Below are positions 6,280 through 13,381 of a stretch of DNA of 13,586 bases, piece after piece (within the stretch, counting starts at the first letter, position 1; the number at the start of each line of letters is the position of its first letter). Source of the DNA: UBA11386 sp035286785. GTDB lineage: Bacteria; Planctomycetota; Planctomycetia; Pirellulales; Thermoguttaceae. Where the stretch lies: assembly GCA_035286785.1 (NCBI GenBank), contig DATECS010000266.1, positions 1-13,586 on the forward strand, read 5' to 3'. The position numbers were made by a program, and so were the translations under genes. The notes beneath the pieces were generated by a model, which did not search any database, was not told the origin of the DNA, and worked only from the letters and a program-made list of their open reading frames with translations.

Positions 6280-7395
6280 CTACGTTTGCGAAGAAGGAAA
6301 GAACCGTCGAATGGCTTCGAGAAGTTCCTCAACCGCGGCCGCGCGAGACACCGCCGCGCGGAAACCGCGAATCCCCGGCAGGCCCGCCCCATAGCAACAG
6401 GCATAGGTTCGCATCAAAACGACGCCCTTTCGTGAACCAAAACGCTCGATCACGAGTCGGGCATGGGCCAGCAACAGGTTTCGTTGTGTCTCGATATCCG
6501 GCTCGGGCGGGATCGGCTCTCCGGCCAGCGCAGCGCGGACCTGGGCGAACAGCCACGGCCGGCCCAACGCCGCGCGGCCGATCATCACGCCGTCCACGGC
6601 GTATCGCGCGAAGGCGCGCACCACGTCCTCCGGCGTGTCGAGATCGCCGTTGCCGATCAAGGGGATGCGGGCCAGATGGGGTTTGATCCTTGCAATCCGC
6701 TCCCAATCCGCCGCGCCGCGGTAGCCCTGCCAGGCCGTGCGGCCGTGGACGGTCAGCGCCGCGCCGCCCGCCCCCTCAACCGCTTGGGCCACGTCGATCG
6801 CCGTGATCCGTTCGTCGGAAGGGCCCAGGCGGATTTTGGCCGTCACCGGCACACCGCCGCACGCCCCCACGACTCGCTCGACAATTCGGCCCACGCGCGC
6901 GGGATCGCGCAGAAGATATGAACCACTTTGGGCCTTCTCGGCCACGTCGCGGGCCGGGCAGCCGAAATTCAGATCGACCACGCTCGCCCGATAATCCTCG
7001 GCCACGCGCCGGGCCACCTCGGCCAGGGTGTCGGGGTCGTTGTCCCAAATCTGGACGGCCAGCGGACGCGGCTCGTCGCGGATGCCCCAAAGCCGGTCGG
7101 GCTCGCGGCCGTCGCGGCGGTCCATTTCGAGCAGCCCGCGGGCACTGACCATCTCGGTGGCCGCCAGCCCGACGCCTCCGAACCGGCGGACCAACTCGCG
7201 ATAGGCCCAGTTGGTGAACCCGGCCATGGGAGCCTGGAGGACGGGCGGATCGATCGGAATCCCCCCGATAGAGAACGGGGCGACACGACTTTTTGTCGGG
7301 CAACCATGCTCGGCTGGCCCGCGGCCCAAGGACAATGACGGGTCGTCAGACGCGGTTTCACGGTTTTGGGTTCCTTCGTCGGCCATACCCATCAT
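6280..7395 (-). CDS. dus: tRNA-dihydrouridine synthase, DusB-like
   Basis: An FMN- and NADPH-dependent enzyme reducing uridine to 5,6-dihydrouridine in tRNA. The TIM-barrel Dus fold is clear: PPVLQAPMAGFTNWAYREL at the start, the active site NFGCPA with catalytic Cys near residue 146, a KIRLG strand, TVHGRT, the NGD turn and the FMN phosphate site MIGRAALGRPW. The closest pattern is DusB/Nifr3, so U17-type specificity is possible, but this is inference. About 40 variable residues precede the domain. The start is taken at the first of a cluster of ATGs (7395, 7392, 7386); the open frame runs further upstream to 7602 but would cross the promoter of the divergent gene. It converges on aroB. Confidence 0.93.
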   Translation of the reverse strand: MMGMADEGTQNRETASDDPSLSLGRGPAEHGCPTKSRVAPFSIGGIPIDPPVLQAPMAGFTNWAYRELVRRFGGVGLAATEMVSARGLLEMDRRDGREPDRLWGIRDEPRPLAVQIWDNDPDTLAEVARRVAEDYRASVVDLNFGCPARDVAEKAQSGSYLLRDPARVGRIVERVVGACGGVPVTAKIRLGPSDERITAIDVAQAVEGAGGAALTVHGRTAWQGYRGAADWERIARIKPHLARIPLIGNGDLDTPEDVVRAFARYAVDGVMIGRAALGRPWLFAQVRAALAGEPIPPEPDIETQRNLLLAHARLVIERFGSRKGVVLMRTYACCYGAGLPGIRGFRAAVSRAAAVEELLEAIRRFFPSSQT

Positions 7396-7466
7396 TTTAA
7401 CAGGTGAACTCGTCGTATGACACGGCGAGGGCAATGAGCAGGGTATCTGCTTGCACGCTCCCCACT

Positions 7467-7475
7467 TGCTATAAT
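7467..7475 (+). promoter_or_regulatory. Extended -10 promoter of the zinc-ribbon membrane protein gene
   Basis: TGCTATAAT is a perfect -10 hexamer with the TGn extension. No good -35 lies at 17 bases, as is common for extended -10 promoters. Expected start is near 7482, leaving a leader of about 77 bases. It lies in the 163-base divergent gap with dus. Confidence 0.5.
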
Positions 7476-7558
7476 AGTTTCCACGAGTGGAGAACTCGGC
7501 GGGCAACCATGCAAGTGGACCCGGCGCACGACCACGTTTCACCTTGGGGAGGGCGGCC

Positions 7559-8473
7559 ATGTCGATCGCCGTTGCGTGTCCAAAGTGCCGGAAGAAACTC
7601 AAGGCGCCCGCGTCGATGGCCGGGCGTCGGGCGAAGTGCCCTCACTGCGCCCAGGTGATGCAACTGTCGGCGCCCAAGCCGAAACCCGAGTCGTCGCCGG
7701 CGACGGTGGAGGTTTTCGAGAACCTCAGCGCGTCCGGACCGCTGGGGCTTGGCGCGACGTCCGCTTCGTGCGTCTCGACCGTCACTCGCGCCGCCGCGCC
7801 CAAGCCTGCGGCCAACGTCTCCTCCAATACCGCGACAAACGCGACGGGCGGTTCCACTTCGGGCAGCCTCTTCAACGCGGCCCAGTTCGACGAACTGCTC
7901 GCCGACGTCGGAACGCGGATCGACAAGCCGCAAGAGCCCAAGCAAGACCGCTATCCTTGCCCGATATGCCACGAAATGATCGTGCGAGGTTCGACGAAGT
8001 GCCGATTCTGCGGCGAGGATTTTCAGAAGCAGTTTGACGCGCTGTTGCCACAGAAACGCATGTCGTCCGGCTCGCGTTCACATTTTCACGCCTGCATGAA
8101 CATCTTGGGAGGCATCTGGATCGCGTTCAGTGCCATTCCCCTTCTCTTGTTTCTTTTTGTCTTGATCGTCGCGATCGCGTCTAACGATTCCCGCACCGGC
8201 AATGCCGTGTTCGGCATTGTTCTTTTCTCGCTTCCCTTGCTGTTTTGGCTCGGACTGGGAATTGCCGTTTGCCGAAAAGCCATTTGGGCCGTTTGGGTTG
8301 GATTGGTGCTGCATTACATCGGCTTGACAGGATCCGTCCTCGTGATGCTGCTGGCGCTTATCCGGACCGGCAATGTCGTTTCGACGCTGATTATGGGTGT
8401 CTGCACGGTTCCCACGATCCTACTCATCAATCTGGCCCATCGGTGCATTTACTGGAAGAACCAGATGGGATAG
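7559..8473 (+). CDS. Zinc-ribbon protein with four C-terminal membrane segments, function unknown
   Basis: A 304-residue protein. Residues 7-30 form one zinc ribbon (CPKC...CPHC), of the MJ0042/planctomycete type. Residues 31-128 are a Pro/Ala/Ser/Thr-rich linker. Residues 134-151 form a second ribbon (CPIC...CRFCG). Four hydrophobic helices follow at about 182-207, 216-237, 243-268 and 274-292. The layout suggests a cytoplasmic double zinc ribbon tethered to the membrane; such proteins are frequent in planctomycetes and mostly uncharacterised. The ATG at 7559 is preceded by GGGGAGGG at good spacing and by an extended -10 promoter; the open frame reaches back to 7487 but lacks these signals. 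It ends in a hairpin shared with the convergent glycosyltransferase gene. Confidence 0.85.
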   Translation: MSIAVACPKCRKKLKAPASMAGRRAKCPHCAQVMQLSAPKPKPESSPATVEVFENLSASGPLGLGATSASCVSTVTRAAAPKPAANVSSNTATNATGGSTSGSLFNAAQFDELLADVGTRIDKPQEPKQDRYPCPICHEMIVRGSTKCRFCGEDFQKQFDALLPQKRMSSGSRSHFHACMNILGGIWIAFSAIPLLLFLFVLIVAIASNDSRTGNAVFGIVLFSLPLLFWLGLGIAVCRKAIWAVWVGLVLHYIGLTGSVLVMLLALIRTGNVVSTLIMGVCTVPTILLINLAHRCIYWKNQMG

Positions 8474-8494
8474 CCAGCCCGGAGGAGCTATCCC
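8467..8494. terminator. Shared convergent hairpin containing both stop codons
   Basis: GGGATAGC (8467-8474) and GCTATCCC (8487-8494) form a perfect 8-bp stem with a 12-base loop. The plus-strand TAG (8471-8473) and the minus-strand TAG (8488-8490) both lie within the stem. There is no T-run on either side. Confidence 0.45.
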
Positions 8495-9927
8495 GCCCGG
8501 CGGCGCGAGGTGGATTCGCGGGAGTGCCCAAAGTGCGGGCCGCGCATCGCGTGGGCGGGACCGAAGGGGTCGCGCGGCGATTCGCCCGGACGGTGGATTT
8601 TCAGCCGCGGTTGGAGGAACATCCGCTCCACCAACGGGCAGACCGCCGCGCCGGCCCAGAGAAACGACATGGGCTCGACCGGGATTCGGAATCGGGCTGA
8701 CGTGATCACCAGCGCGTGGAAGAGCGTTACCAAAACGAAGATGACGAAAGTGGGCCAGAACGCCCGCCACTGGCCTCGCGAGACGAGCACGCCGACAAAC
8801 GCCAGCACGAGCCACGCGACGGTCGCCGTGCGATAGATCCGATGGGTCGCCTTGGGATTGGTCTCGTCGAACAATAGAAAATAATGCAGCCGCCGGAGGC
8901 ACAACTCGGCATAGCGGCCCGGGTTTTCTTGGACGAATCGCCACGCGCGGCGGCCCAACTCGCGGCTCCGCGCCGGCTCGCTCAGACGGCCCAGGAGGCG
9001 GTAGTCGTCGGCGGTCAAGGCGACGCGGTCGACGTAGAGCGTCTCGTGACGCGCTTCCCAAAGGGCCGCGTTCGCGCCGGCCGCCGTGCCGTCGCGATGG
9101 GCCAACATCTGGGGCACGGTCGACTTGGGCACTTTGTCGGTGCCCCAGCTTGCCGGATTGTTGCCTTGCCAGAAGGCGTAGCCGAACGTCGATTTGATGA
9201 AGACCGGCTCGCCATGCACCGCCCAACCGCGCACAAGCCACGGGCCAATCACCACGGCGGCCATCGCGGCCACGAGCACGACTCGTCCCACGGCGACGGC
9301 GGTCCAACGACGGGGCTCGCCGAGCCAAAAGGCCGCCGCGCAGACGGGCAGCGCCAACGCGAGGATCGGCTCGACCAGCAGCAACATGCCCGACAGGACG
9401 CCGGCAAGGATCGCGCCGCGCGTCGTCGCGCGGAATCGCGGCGAGACGACAACAGCCAAGAGCACGGTAAGCAAGAGCGCGGCCCAAACAGCCACTTGAA
9501 GATGCGTGACCATGTAGAGATGGGTCGGATAAACGGCCGCTCCGAGTCCGACGATCCAGCCGAGCGCCGGCCGAGTGGGCACGAGCGACCAGGCGAGCCA
9601 GGCGACCGCCAGCACCAGTGCCGTGCCGGCCACACACTGGAGCAACTCGACCGCGAGCACGGCGGCCGAGCTTCCCGCGCCGAAGCAGGCGTAGGCCGCG
9701 GCCAATAGCACGGGATAGAACGGCGCCTGTTGCGAGGTGGGCCCCTCGGCCCCGAGCAATTCGATCGAAAAGCCGCGTCCGGCCAGGAGGTTTTCGGCGA
9801 TCCGGCCATGCTCATAGGTGATCGGCCCGGTTTCGCTCCCCCATAGCGCGAACACAACCCCAAGCCGGAGCCCCAGGGCCAAGCCGGCCAACAACAAGAG
9901 ACAGATTACCCGCCGTCGAGCATCCAT
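8488..9927 (-). CDS. Polytopic membrane glycosyltransferase, GT-C/PMT (ArnT-like) type
   Basis: A 479-residue integral membrane protein with roughly ten hydrophobic segments. The first helix (residues about 6-24) leads to a periplasmic loop with ITYEHGRIAENLLAGRGFS and PTSQQAPFYPVLLA, the usual pattern of PMT/ArnT-like enzymes that use polyprenyl-phosphate sugars, where an acidic residue in this loop acts in catalysis. A large soluble loop (about 240-350) with FGYAFWQGNNPASWG follows, and the last helices contain ARFRIPVEPMSFLWAG, a typical family ending, before a basic cytoplasmic tail. Substrate cannot be inferred. The ATG at 9927 (MDARRR) fits a first helix with a positive N-terminus; the frame continues to 10038 but into repeat DNA. 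No ribosome-binding site is evident. Confidence 0.82.
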   Translation of the reverse strand: MDARRRVICLLLLAGLALGLRLGVVFALWGSETGPITYEHGRIAENLLAGRGFSIELLGAEGPTSQQAPFYPVLLAAAYACFGAGSSAAVLAVELLQCVAGTALVLAVAWLAWSLVPTRPALGWIVGLGAAVYPTHLYMVTHLQVAVWAALLLTVLLAVVVSPRFRATTRGAILAGVLSGMLLLVEPILALALPVCAAAFWLGEPRRWTAVAVGRVVLVAAMAAVVIGPWLVRGWAVHGEPVFIKSTFGYAFWQGNNPASWGTDKVPKSTVPQMLAHRDGTAAGANAALWEARHETLYVDRVALTADDYRLLGRLSEPARSRELGRRAWRFVQENPGRYAELCLRRLHYFLLFDETNPKATHRIYRTATVAWLVLAFVGVLVSRGQWRAFWPTFVIFVLVTLFHALVITSARFRIPVEPMSFLWAGAAVCPLVERMFLQPRLKIHRPGESPRDPFGPAHAMRGPHFGHSRESTSRRRAG

Positions 9928-10021
9928 GGCGGGGGGATTGTAGGACAAAGCGTCAATCGAGGCAAGATGGAAATAGTGGGCAGTAGTGCCAGCAGGCAGA
10001 AGGAATATCTGTCCAATAAAG

Positions 10022-10073
10022 ATCGACAGGATTAACAAATCGACAGGATTAACAAGATGGACAGGATTGTGAA
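10022..10073. repeat. 17-base tandem repeat (2 perfect plus 1 degenerate copy)
   Basis: ATCGACAGGATTAACAA occurs twice head-to-tail (10022-10038, 10039-10055), followed by a third copy with four changes (10057-10073). The ACAGGATTAACA core resembles, from memory, a dispersed repeat seen between genes in many environmental bacteria. Located upstream of the glycosyltransferase gene. Confidence 0.7.
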
Positions 10074-10103
10074 AGGGAGAGGACGCTATTTCTGATCGTT
10101 ACC

Positions 10104-10131
10104 CATCCTGATAATCTTGTTCATCCTGTCC
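10104..10131. repeat. Inverted partner of the ACAGGAT repeat
   Basis: On the minus strand this reads GGACAGGATGAACAAGAT followed by TATCAGGATG, i.e. two units of the same family in the opposite direction, 30 bases from the tandem array. The pair flanks a short unique segment and lies just after the stop of the anti-sigma-like gene. Confidence 0.6.
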
Positions 10132-10139
10132 TCTTGCTC

Positions 10140-11180
10140 TTACCGTCCCGCGTGTTGGAGAGGCGGGGTGGCGCCGGAGGCGATGACCGCGTCGTTCAGG
10201 TGGACGCCGGCCGCCACGTCGCCGTTGTCGTTCAAGAAGAAATCATCGCCGCCCGTGGCGCCGGGACGCGGCGAGACGGTGAAGCTCACGTGGCCGTCCT
10301 CGAACAAGACGTTCTGACCCAGCCGTCCGTGGTTGTCGCTCACGCGGCCGGGCGCCAGGCTGCTCGGGGCGTCGGAGACAATAGCGAAATTGGCGCGGCG
10401 GAGATTGCGCGTCGCGTGGTAGCGTCCCTTGTGCTGATAGCCGAGCGAGTAGCCGTAGCTTCCGCCCATCGTCTCTTGCAGATTTTCAATCGCCGACGGC
10501 GAGGTGGTCGAGCGAATCTCCTTGAGCGACGGGACGCGAAACTTACTCGCTTCGGCCAGCCGCGAGCCGGGACACACCACGAGCCGGTCTTGCGGCAAAA
10601 GCTTGTTCTCGGCCAGGATGGGCGCATAAACCGACGCGGCGGCCAGATTGCCCCGCGAGGGAACCTTGGGGAAGTATCCGTCGTGTCGCTCACTGTAATC
10701 AGTCAGCGACATGCCCAATTCACGGAGGTTGTCCTGGCACGCCAGGATTCGGGCCTGGGTGCGCGTCGCGTGGATTGCCGGAAAGAGCAGAAGACTCGCG
10801 GCCACCATCACTCCGATCGCCATGACCACGTCCTGCCAATAGAAGCGACTCGGCGATCCGCCGGTCACGTCGAACGGATGCATCCGCGGCGCGGACGGCC
10901 CGTGGACCGTGCCCATCAACGCGGCGGCCCTGGTCGGATATTCGAATCGGCCGGTGGCCGGACGGCCCAGCACGAACCGGCAGGTTCGCGCGGCCAGCCC
11001 GGGCGGCGGATCAAATTGCCGCCGCGTGGAATCCAAAGGAACCAACGCCCGACGCAACACGGCCAGTTCGCGCCGCGCGTCTTCGTCCTCCGCGAGACAC
11101 CGCTCGACTTCCTCACGCCGCTGGTCGTCCAAGGCGTCGAGGAGATAGCCGAGCAGGTCTTCGTGGAGGGAATTAGTCAT
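10140..11180 (-). CDS. Anti-sigma-like membrane protein with pseudopilin-type C-terminal region
   Basis: A 346-residue protein. Residues 1-50 (HEDLLGYLLDALDDQRREEVERCLAED...RRELAVLRRALVPL) look like the short helical N-terminal region of anti-sigma factors, without the HxxxCxxC zinc motif. One membrane segment lies at about 117-137. Directly after it, RILACQDNLRELGMSLTDYSERHDGYFP resembles the segment following the N-terminal helix of planctomycete DUF1559 pseudopilins, and NHGRLGQNVLFEDGHVSF (about 283-300) resembles their H-X9-DG motif, here with ten residues between H and DG. The gene overlaps the ECF sigma gene by eight bases (ATGACTAA), so the two are translationally coupled. Anti-sigma activity is inferred from this and the N-terminus. 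Confidence 0.75.
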   Translation of the reverse strand: MTNSLHEDLLGYLLDALDDQRREEVERCLAEDEDARRELAVLRRALVPLDSTRRQFDPPPGLAARTCRFVLGRPATGRFEYPTRAAALMGTVHGPSAPRMHPFDVTGGSPSRFYWQDVVMAIGVMVAASLLLFPAIHATRTQARILACQDNLRELGMSLTDYSERHDGYFPKVPSRGNLAAASVYAPILAENKLLPQDRLVVCPGSRLAEASKFRVPSLKEIRSTTSPSAIENLQETMGGSYGYSLGYQHKGRYHATRNLRRANFAIVSDAPSSLAPGRVSDNHGRLGQNVLFEDGHVSFTVSPRPGATGGDDFFLNDNGDVAAGVHLNDAVIASGATPPLQHAGR

Positions 11181-11859
11181 GGCTTGATAGCGTCGTGTCC
11201 GTGAGTAACGCGTTCAGTTTTTGTATCGCGGCGTGAAGCCTGCTTTTCACCGTGCCGACCGGAATCGACAACACGTCGGCCGCTTCACGATACTTCATTC
11301 CTTGATAGTAGACCAGCACCACGACTTCCTTCAACGTCTCGGGCAACTGGGCGAGAGCCTCGCGAACCAATTCCTCGCGCTCCGCCGAATCGACTCGATC
11401 CAACGGATCGGGCGAGTCGCCGCCGAGCACGTCGACCAACGCGCCGAACTCTTCCTGGTCGCTCCCGCCGTTCGATCGGTCGAGGCTTACCATCCGGTGG
11501 CGACGATTGCGCCGCTGGGCGTCGATGGCCTGGTTGGTGGCCACCGTGTAAAGCCAAGGGCGGAACTTTCGCTCGGGATCGAACTGGTCGCATTTCAGGT
11601 GGACCTGAAGGAAAGTAGTCTGGAACGCATCCTCCGCCATTTGGGCGTCGCCCAGGTATTGGCGCAGGTAGTTGTACAGCTCGCGCTCGTAGCGCTGGAC
11701 CAACTGTTCAAACGCCCCGCGGTCGTCCCGATCGCGGTAGTCCAACAGCAGCTCTTCGTCCGATCGCTCGGCCGGGAGTGGATCCCAGGCCATGACCTCT
11801 CGGTCCTGTTCCATTGTGCTGTTCATTTCTGTTACGCATCCATTGGCTGAAGGGTTCAT
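11173..11859 (-). CDS. RNA polymerase ECF-type sigma factor
   Basis: Sigma region 2 is clear (AFEQLVQRYERELYNYLRQYLGD, EDAFQTTFLQVHL, then FRPWLYTVATNQAIDAQRRNRRH) as is region 4 (REALAQLPETLKEVVVLVYY, YREAADVLSIPVGTVKSRLHAAI with the helix-turn-helix). Regions 1.1 and 3 are absent, as expected for ECF sigma factors. The linker of about 35 residues is acidic. From the ATG at 11859 the protein has 228 residues; that ATG overlaps the stop of a possible leader peptide (ATGA). Other in-frame starts are 11826, 11814 and 11793; none has a strong ribosome-binding site. The 3' end overlaps the anti-sigma-like gene. The target promoters are unknown. Confidence 0.9.
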   Translation of the reverse strand: MNPSANGCVTEMNSTMEQDREVMAWDPLPAERSDEELLLDYRDRDDRGAFEQLVQRYERELYNYLRQYLGDAQMAEDAFQTTFLQVHLKCDQFDPERKFRPWLYTVATNQAIDAQRRNRRHRMVSLDRSNGGSDQEEFGALVDVLGGDSPDPLDRVDSAEREELVREALAQLPETLKEVVVLVYYQGMKYREAADVLSIPVGTVKSRLHAAIQKLNALLTDTTLSSHD

Positions 11860-11921
11860 TCCGTTGAACCGGAAAACCGAAAAAACGGCTTTTTCCGGGA
11901 CGCCACCCCCCCAAGCGGCAA
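11856..11921 (-). CDS. Possible 21-aa leader peptide upstream of the sigma factor gene
   Basis: A TTG codon (11919-11921) is preceded by GGAGGAAGG, the best ribosome-binding site in this part of the window, five bases from the core. The frame reads MPLGGVASRKKPFFRFSGSTE and its TGA overlaps the ATG at 11859 as ATGA. Most of it lies in a strong hairpin. It could couple or regulate translation of the sigma gene. Short ORFs arise by chance, so this is tentative. Confidence 0.35.
   Translation of the reverse strand: MPLGGVASRKKPFFRFSGSTE
11869..11898 (-). promoter_or_regulatory. Leader hairpin of the sigma factor gene
   Basis: CCGGAAAA (11869-11876) pairs with TTTTCCGG (11891-11898), and CCG/CGG pair further in with a two-base bulge. 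It ends ten bases before the ATG at 11859 on the minus strand, so it would form in the mRNA leader between the strong ribosome-binding site at 11922-11930 and the sigma start. Confidence 0.4.
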
Positions 11922-11941
11922 CCCTTCCTCCAATCAGAGAC

Positions 11942-11950
11942 ATTCTACCA
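11942..11950 (-). promoter_or_regulatory. Possible extended -10 promoter of the sigma factor gene
   Basis: On the minus strand this reads TGGTAGAAT, an extended -10 like the one upstream of the methyltransferase gene. A start at about 11935 would place the strong ribosome-binding site and leader TTG immediately downstream. No -35 match is seen. The rest of the gap up to 12156 shows no gene. Confidence 0.3.
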
Positions 11951-12156
11951 CCGCCGACCGAAAGAATCGGTCCGAATGGTCCGCGAATCCCGAAAGAAGA
12001 AGTCCTGCCGGCCTGGGCCGACGTCGGAATAACTGATAAAGCAATTGGCGTGCCGAAACGGCTCCGGTTATGCCAAATAGGGTACCGCGATCGGAGGGTG
12101 CAGAACTCCAAAACCAATCGCCATAAGAACTTACAGCGACACCTATCAGTTAAGAA

Positions 12157-12176
12157 AACTGGACGTATGTCCAGTT
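12157..12176 (-). terminator. Hairpin with T-rich tail, candidate terminator of the methyltransferase transcript
   Basis: A perfect 8-bp stem AACTGGAC/GTCCAGTT with a 4-base loop. On the minus strand it is followed by TTCTTAAC after the closing TT, i.e. TTTTCTT, as for a modest intrinsic terminator. It lies 171 bases beyond the methyltransferase stop and upstream of the sigma gene. Being symmetric it could instead be a regulator site. Confidence 0.4.
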
Positions 12177-12346
12177 GTGCGACTTGAAAGTATGCAAAAA
12201 CTTCACTCCGTTACGCGCCGGCCGCCAAACTGCGTCGTCAGAGTGGTATCAGGGTGTCACGGACGGGGGGAGGGACGCGAGGAATGCCGGAATGGTAGGG
12301 CGAGGGCGAGAGACTGGGAATCAAAACTCTCGACTGCCCATTCCTC
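12177..12346. other. Gene-free stretch between the terminator candidate and the methyltransferase stop
   Basis: No supported gene is present. The only structure seen is CGAGAG (12307-12312) pairing with CTCTCG (12327-12332), 15 bases beyond the methyltransferase stop and without a T-run. Confidence 0.4.
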
Positions 12347-13300
12347 TCAGAACTCGGGCAGGCTGGGATCCGCGTCCGAGGCGGCCTTCCTTTTTATCTT
12401 CGTCGCCACGAGCCGTTTCTTGGGTTTGACATTTTCCACGCGGCGACCTTCGGCCGTCGTGGGGGCACTGGCCAGCGGCTCGGCCGCGCCATCCAACGGG
12501 TCGCCGGGGTGAATTTTCTTCAGCCGCTCGCGGATTTGCTCGGAATACTCCTCGGAAAGCTCAAAACCTAGATACTGGCGTCCGAGCTTTTTGGCCACCG
12601 CCAGCGTGGTGCCGCTGCCGCCGAACGGGTCGAGCACCACCTCGCCCTCGTTGCTGCTCGCGCGAATGATGCGACCCAGCAGTTGCTCGGGCATCTGGCA
12701 CCCGTGCCACCCGGCCCGTTCTTTGAACGTCCCGCAAACGCGCGGGAAGTACCACGTGTCTTCGTCCGCTTGAAATCCCTCGGGCAAATCCTGCGGGCGG
12801 AGAATCCACGTGTCGTCGGGCAGGCGGCCGACCGGATTCGCCCGGCGGTCGCCGTAGACCAACTGCCGGGCCGAGGGCACGCGAATTGCCTCGGCGTTGA
12901 ACGTGAACCGCTTGGGATCCTTGATCATGTGGAACAGGTGGGCGTGCGACCGGCTGAACTTCGCCTTGCAGTTCACGCCGAACGTGTAGTACCACACGAC
13001 CCAACCGCGGCAAGTCAGCCCATGCTCGCGTTGGAGCATCACCTTCAACTCGGCCGCGTACTCGTCGCCAATGGCCAGCCAGAACGTTCCGTCCGGCTTG
13101 AGCACCCGAACCACCTCGGCCGTCCAATCGCGGCTCCAGGCCAGATAGTTCTCGCTTTCGAGCTTGTCGTGATAGACGTCGTAGTCGTACCCGATATTAA
13201 ACGGCGGATCGGCGAACGCGAGATCGACCGACCCGTCGTCGAGCTTCTTCATGCCCGCGATGCAATCCCCGTGATGAAGCGTGTTCAGTCGCAGCGACAA
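12347..13300 (-). CDS. Solitary site-specific DNA methyltransferase, beta class
   Basis: A 317-residue SAM-dependent DNA methyltransferase. The catalytic motif IV is DPPFNIGYDYD (residues 31-41) and the SAM-binding motif I is DPFGGSGTT (about 224-232) near the C-terminus; this order (IV before I) marks the beta class of N6-adenine/N4-cytosine enzymes. The variable middle (about 100-200) should hold target recognition. The last 50 residues are Lys/Arg-rich and probably disordered. The start is a TTG at 13298-13300 (MSLRLNTLHHGDC), chosen for the GGAGGG ribosome-binding site seven bases before it; the frame runs to about 13381 but through a repeat. No restriction endonuclease is adjacent, so it is likely an orphan enzyme; its recognition site cannot be read from sequence. 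Confidence 0.9.
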   Translation of the reverse strand: MSLRLNTLHHGDCIAGMKKLDDGSVDLAFADPPFNIGYDYDVYHDKLESENYLAWSRDWTAEVVRVLKPDGTFWLAIGDEYAAELKVMLQREHGLTCRGWVVWYYTFGVNCKAKFSRSHAHLFHMIKDPKRFTFNAEAIRVPSARQLVYGDRRANPVGRLPDDTWILRPQDLPEGFQADEDTWYFPRVCGTFKERAGWHGCQMPEQLLGRIIRASSNEGEVVLDPFGGSGTTLAVAKKLGRQYLGFELSEEYSEQIRERLKKIHPGDPLDGAAEPLASAPTTAEGRRVENVKPKKRLVATKIKRKAASDADPSLPEF

Positions 13301-13338
13301 GGGTAATCCCTCCGTGACGAAAGCATGAATTCTGCGCG

Positions 13339-13360
13339 TAGGGTGGGTGCCACCCGCCAA
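13339..13360. repeat. Single unit of the family-B repeat in the methyltransferase leader
   Basis: GTAGGGTGGGTGCCACCC followed by GCCA: one near-palindromic unit (GGTGGGT-GCC-ACCCGCC with one G-T pair) with the same GTAGGGTG outer end as the complete pairs. The second, inverted unit is absent. Confidence 0.65.
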
Positions 13361-13381
13361 GACCAAGCTAACACAACGCAA

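Noticed and set aside
7396..7602. Upstream extension of the dus reading frame
   Set aside because: It would cross the TATAAT promoter and start of the divergent zinc-ribbon gene, and the extra residues do not resemble a Dus protein.
8884..9708. Long plus-strand open frame opposite the glycosyltransferase
   Set aside because: A shadow of the GC-rich minus-strand gene; Arg/His/Gly-rich, with no domain pattern.
9928..10038. Upstream extension of the glycosyltransferase frame, starting with a hydrophobic stretch
   Set aside because: The first codons come from the 17-base repeat; the ATG at 9927 gives a normal first membrane helix with a basic N-terminus.
11860..12117. N-terminal extension of the sigma factor frame
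   Set aside because: It would run through the candidate promoter and leader hairpin and resembles no sigma factor sequence.
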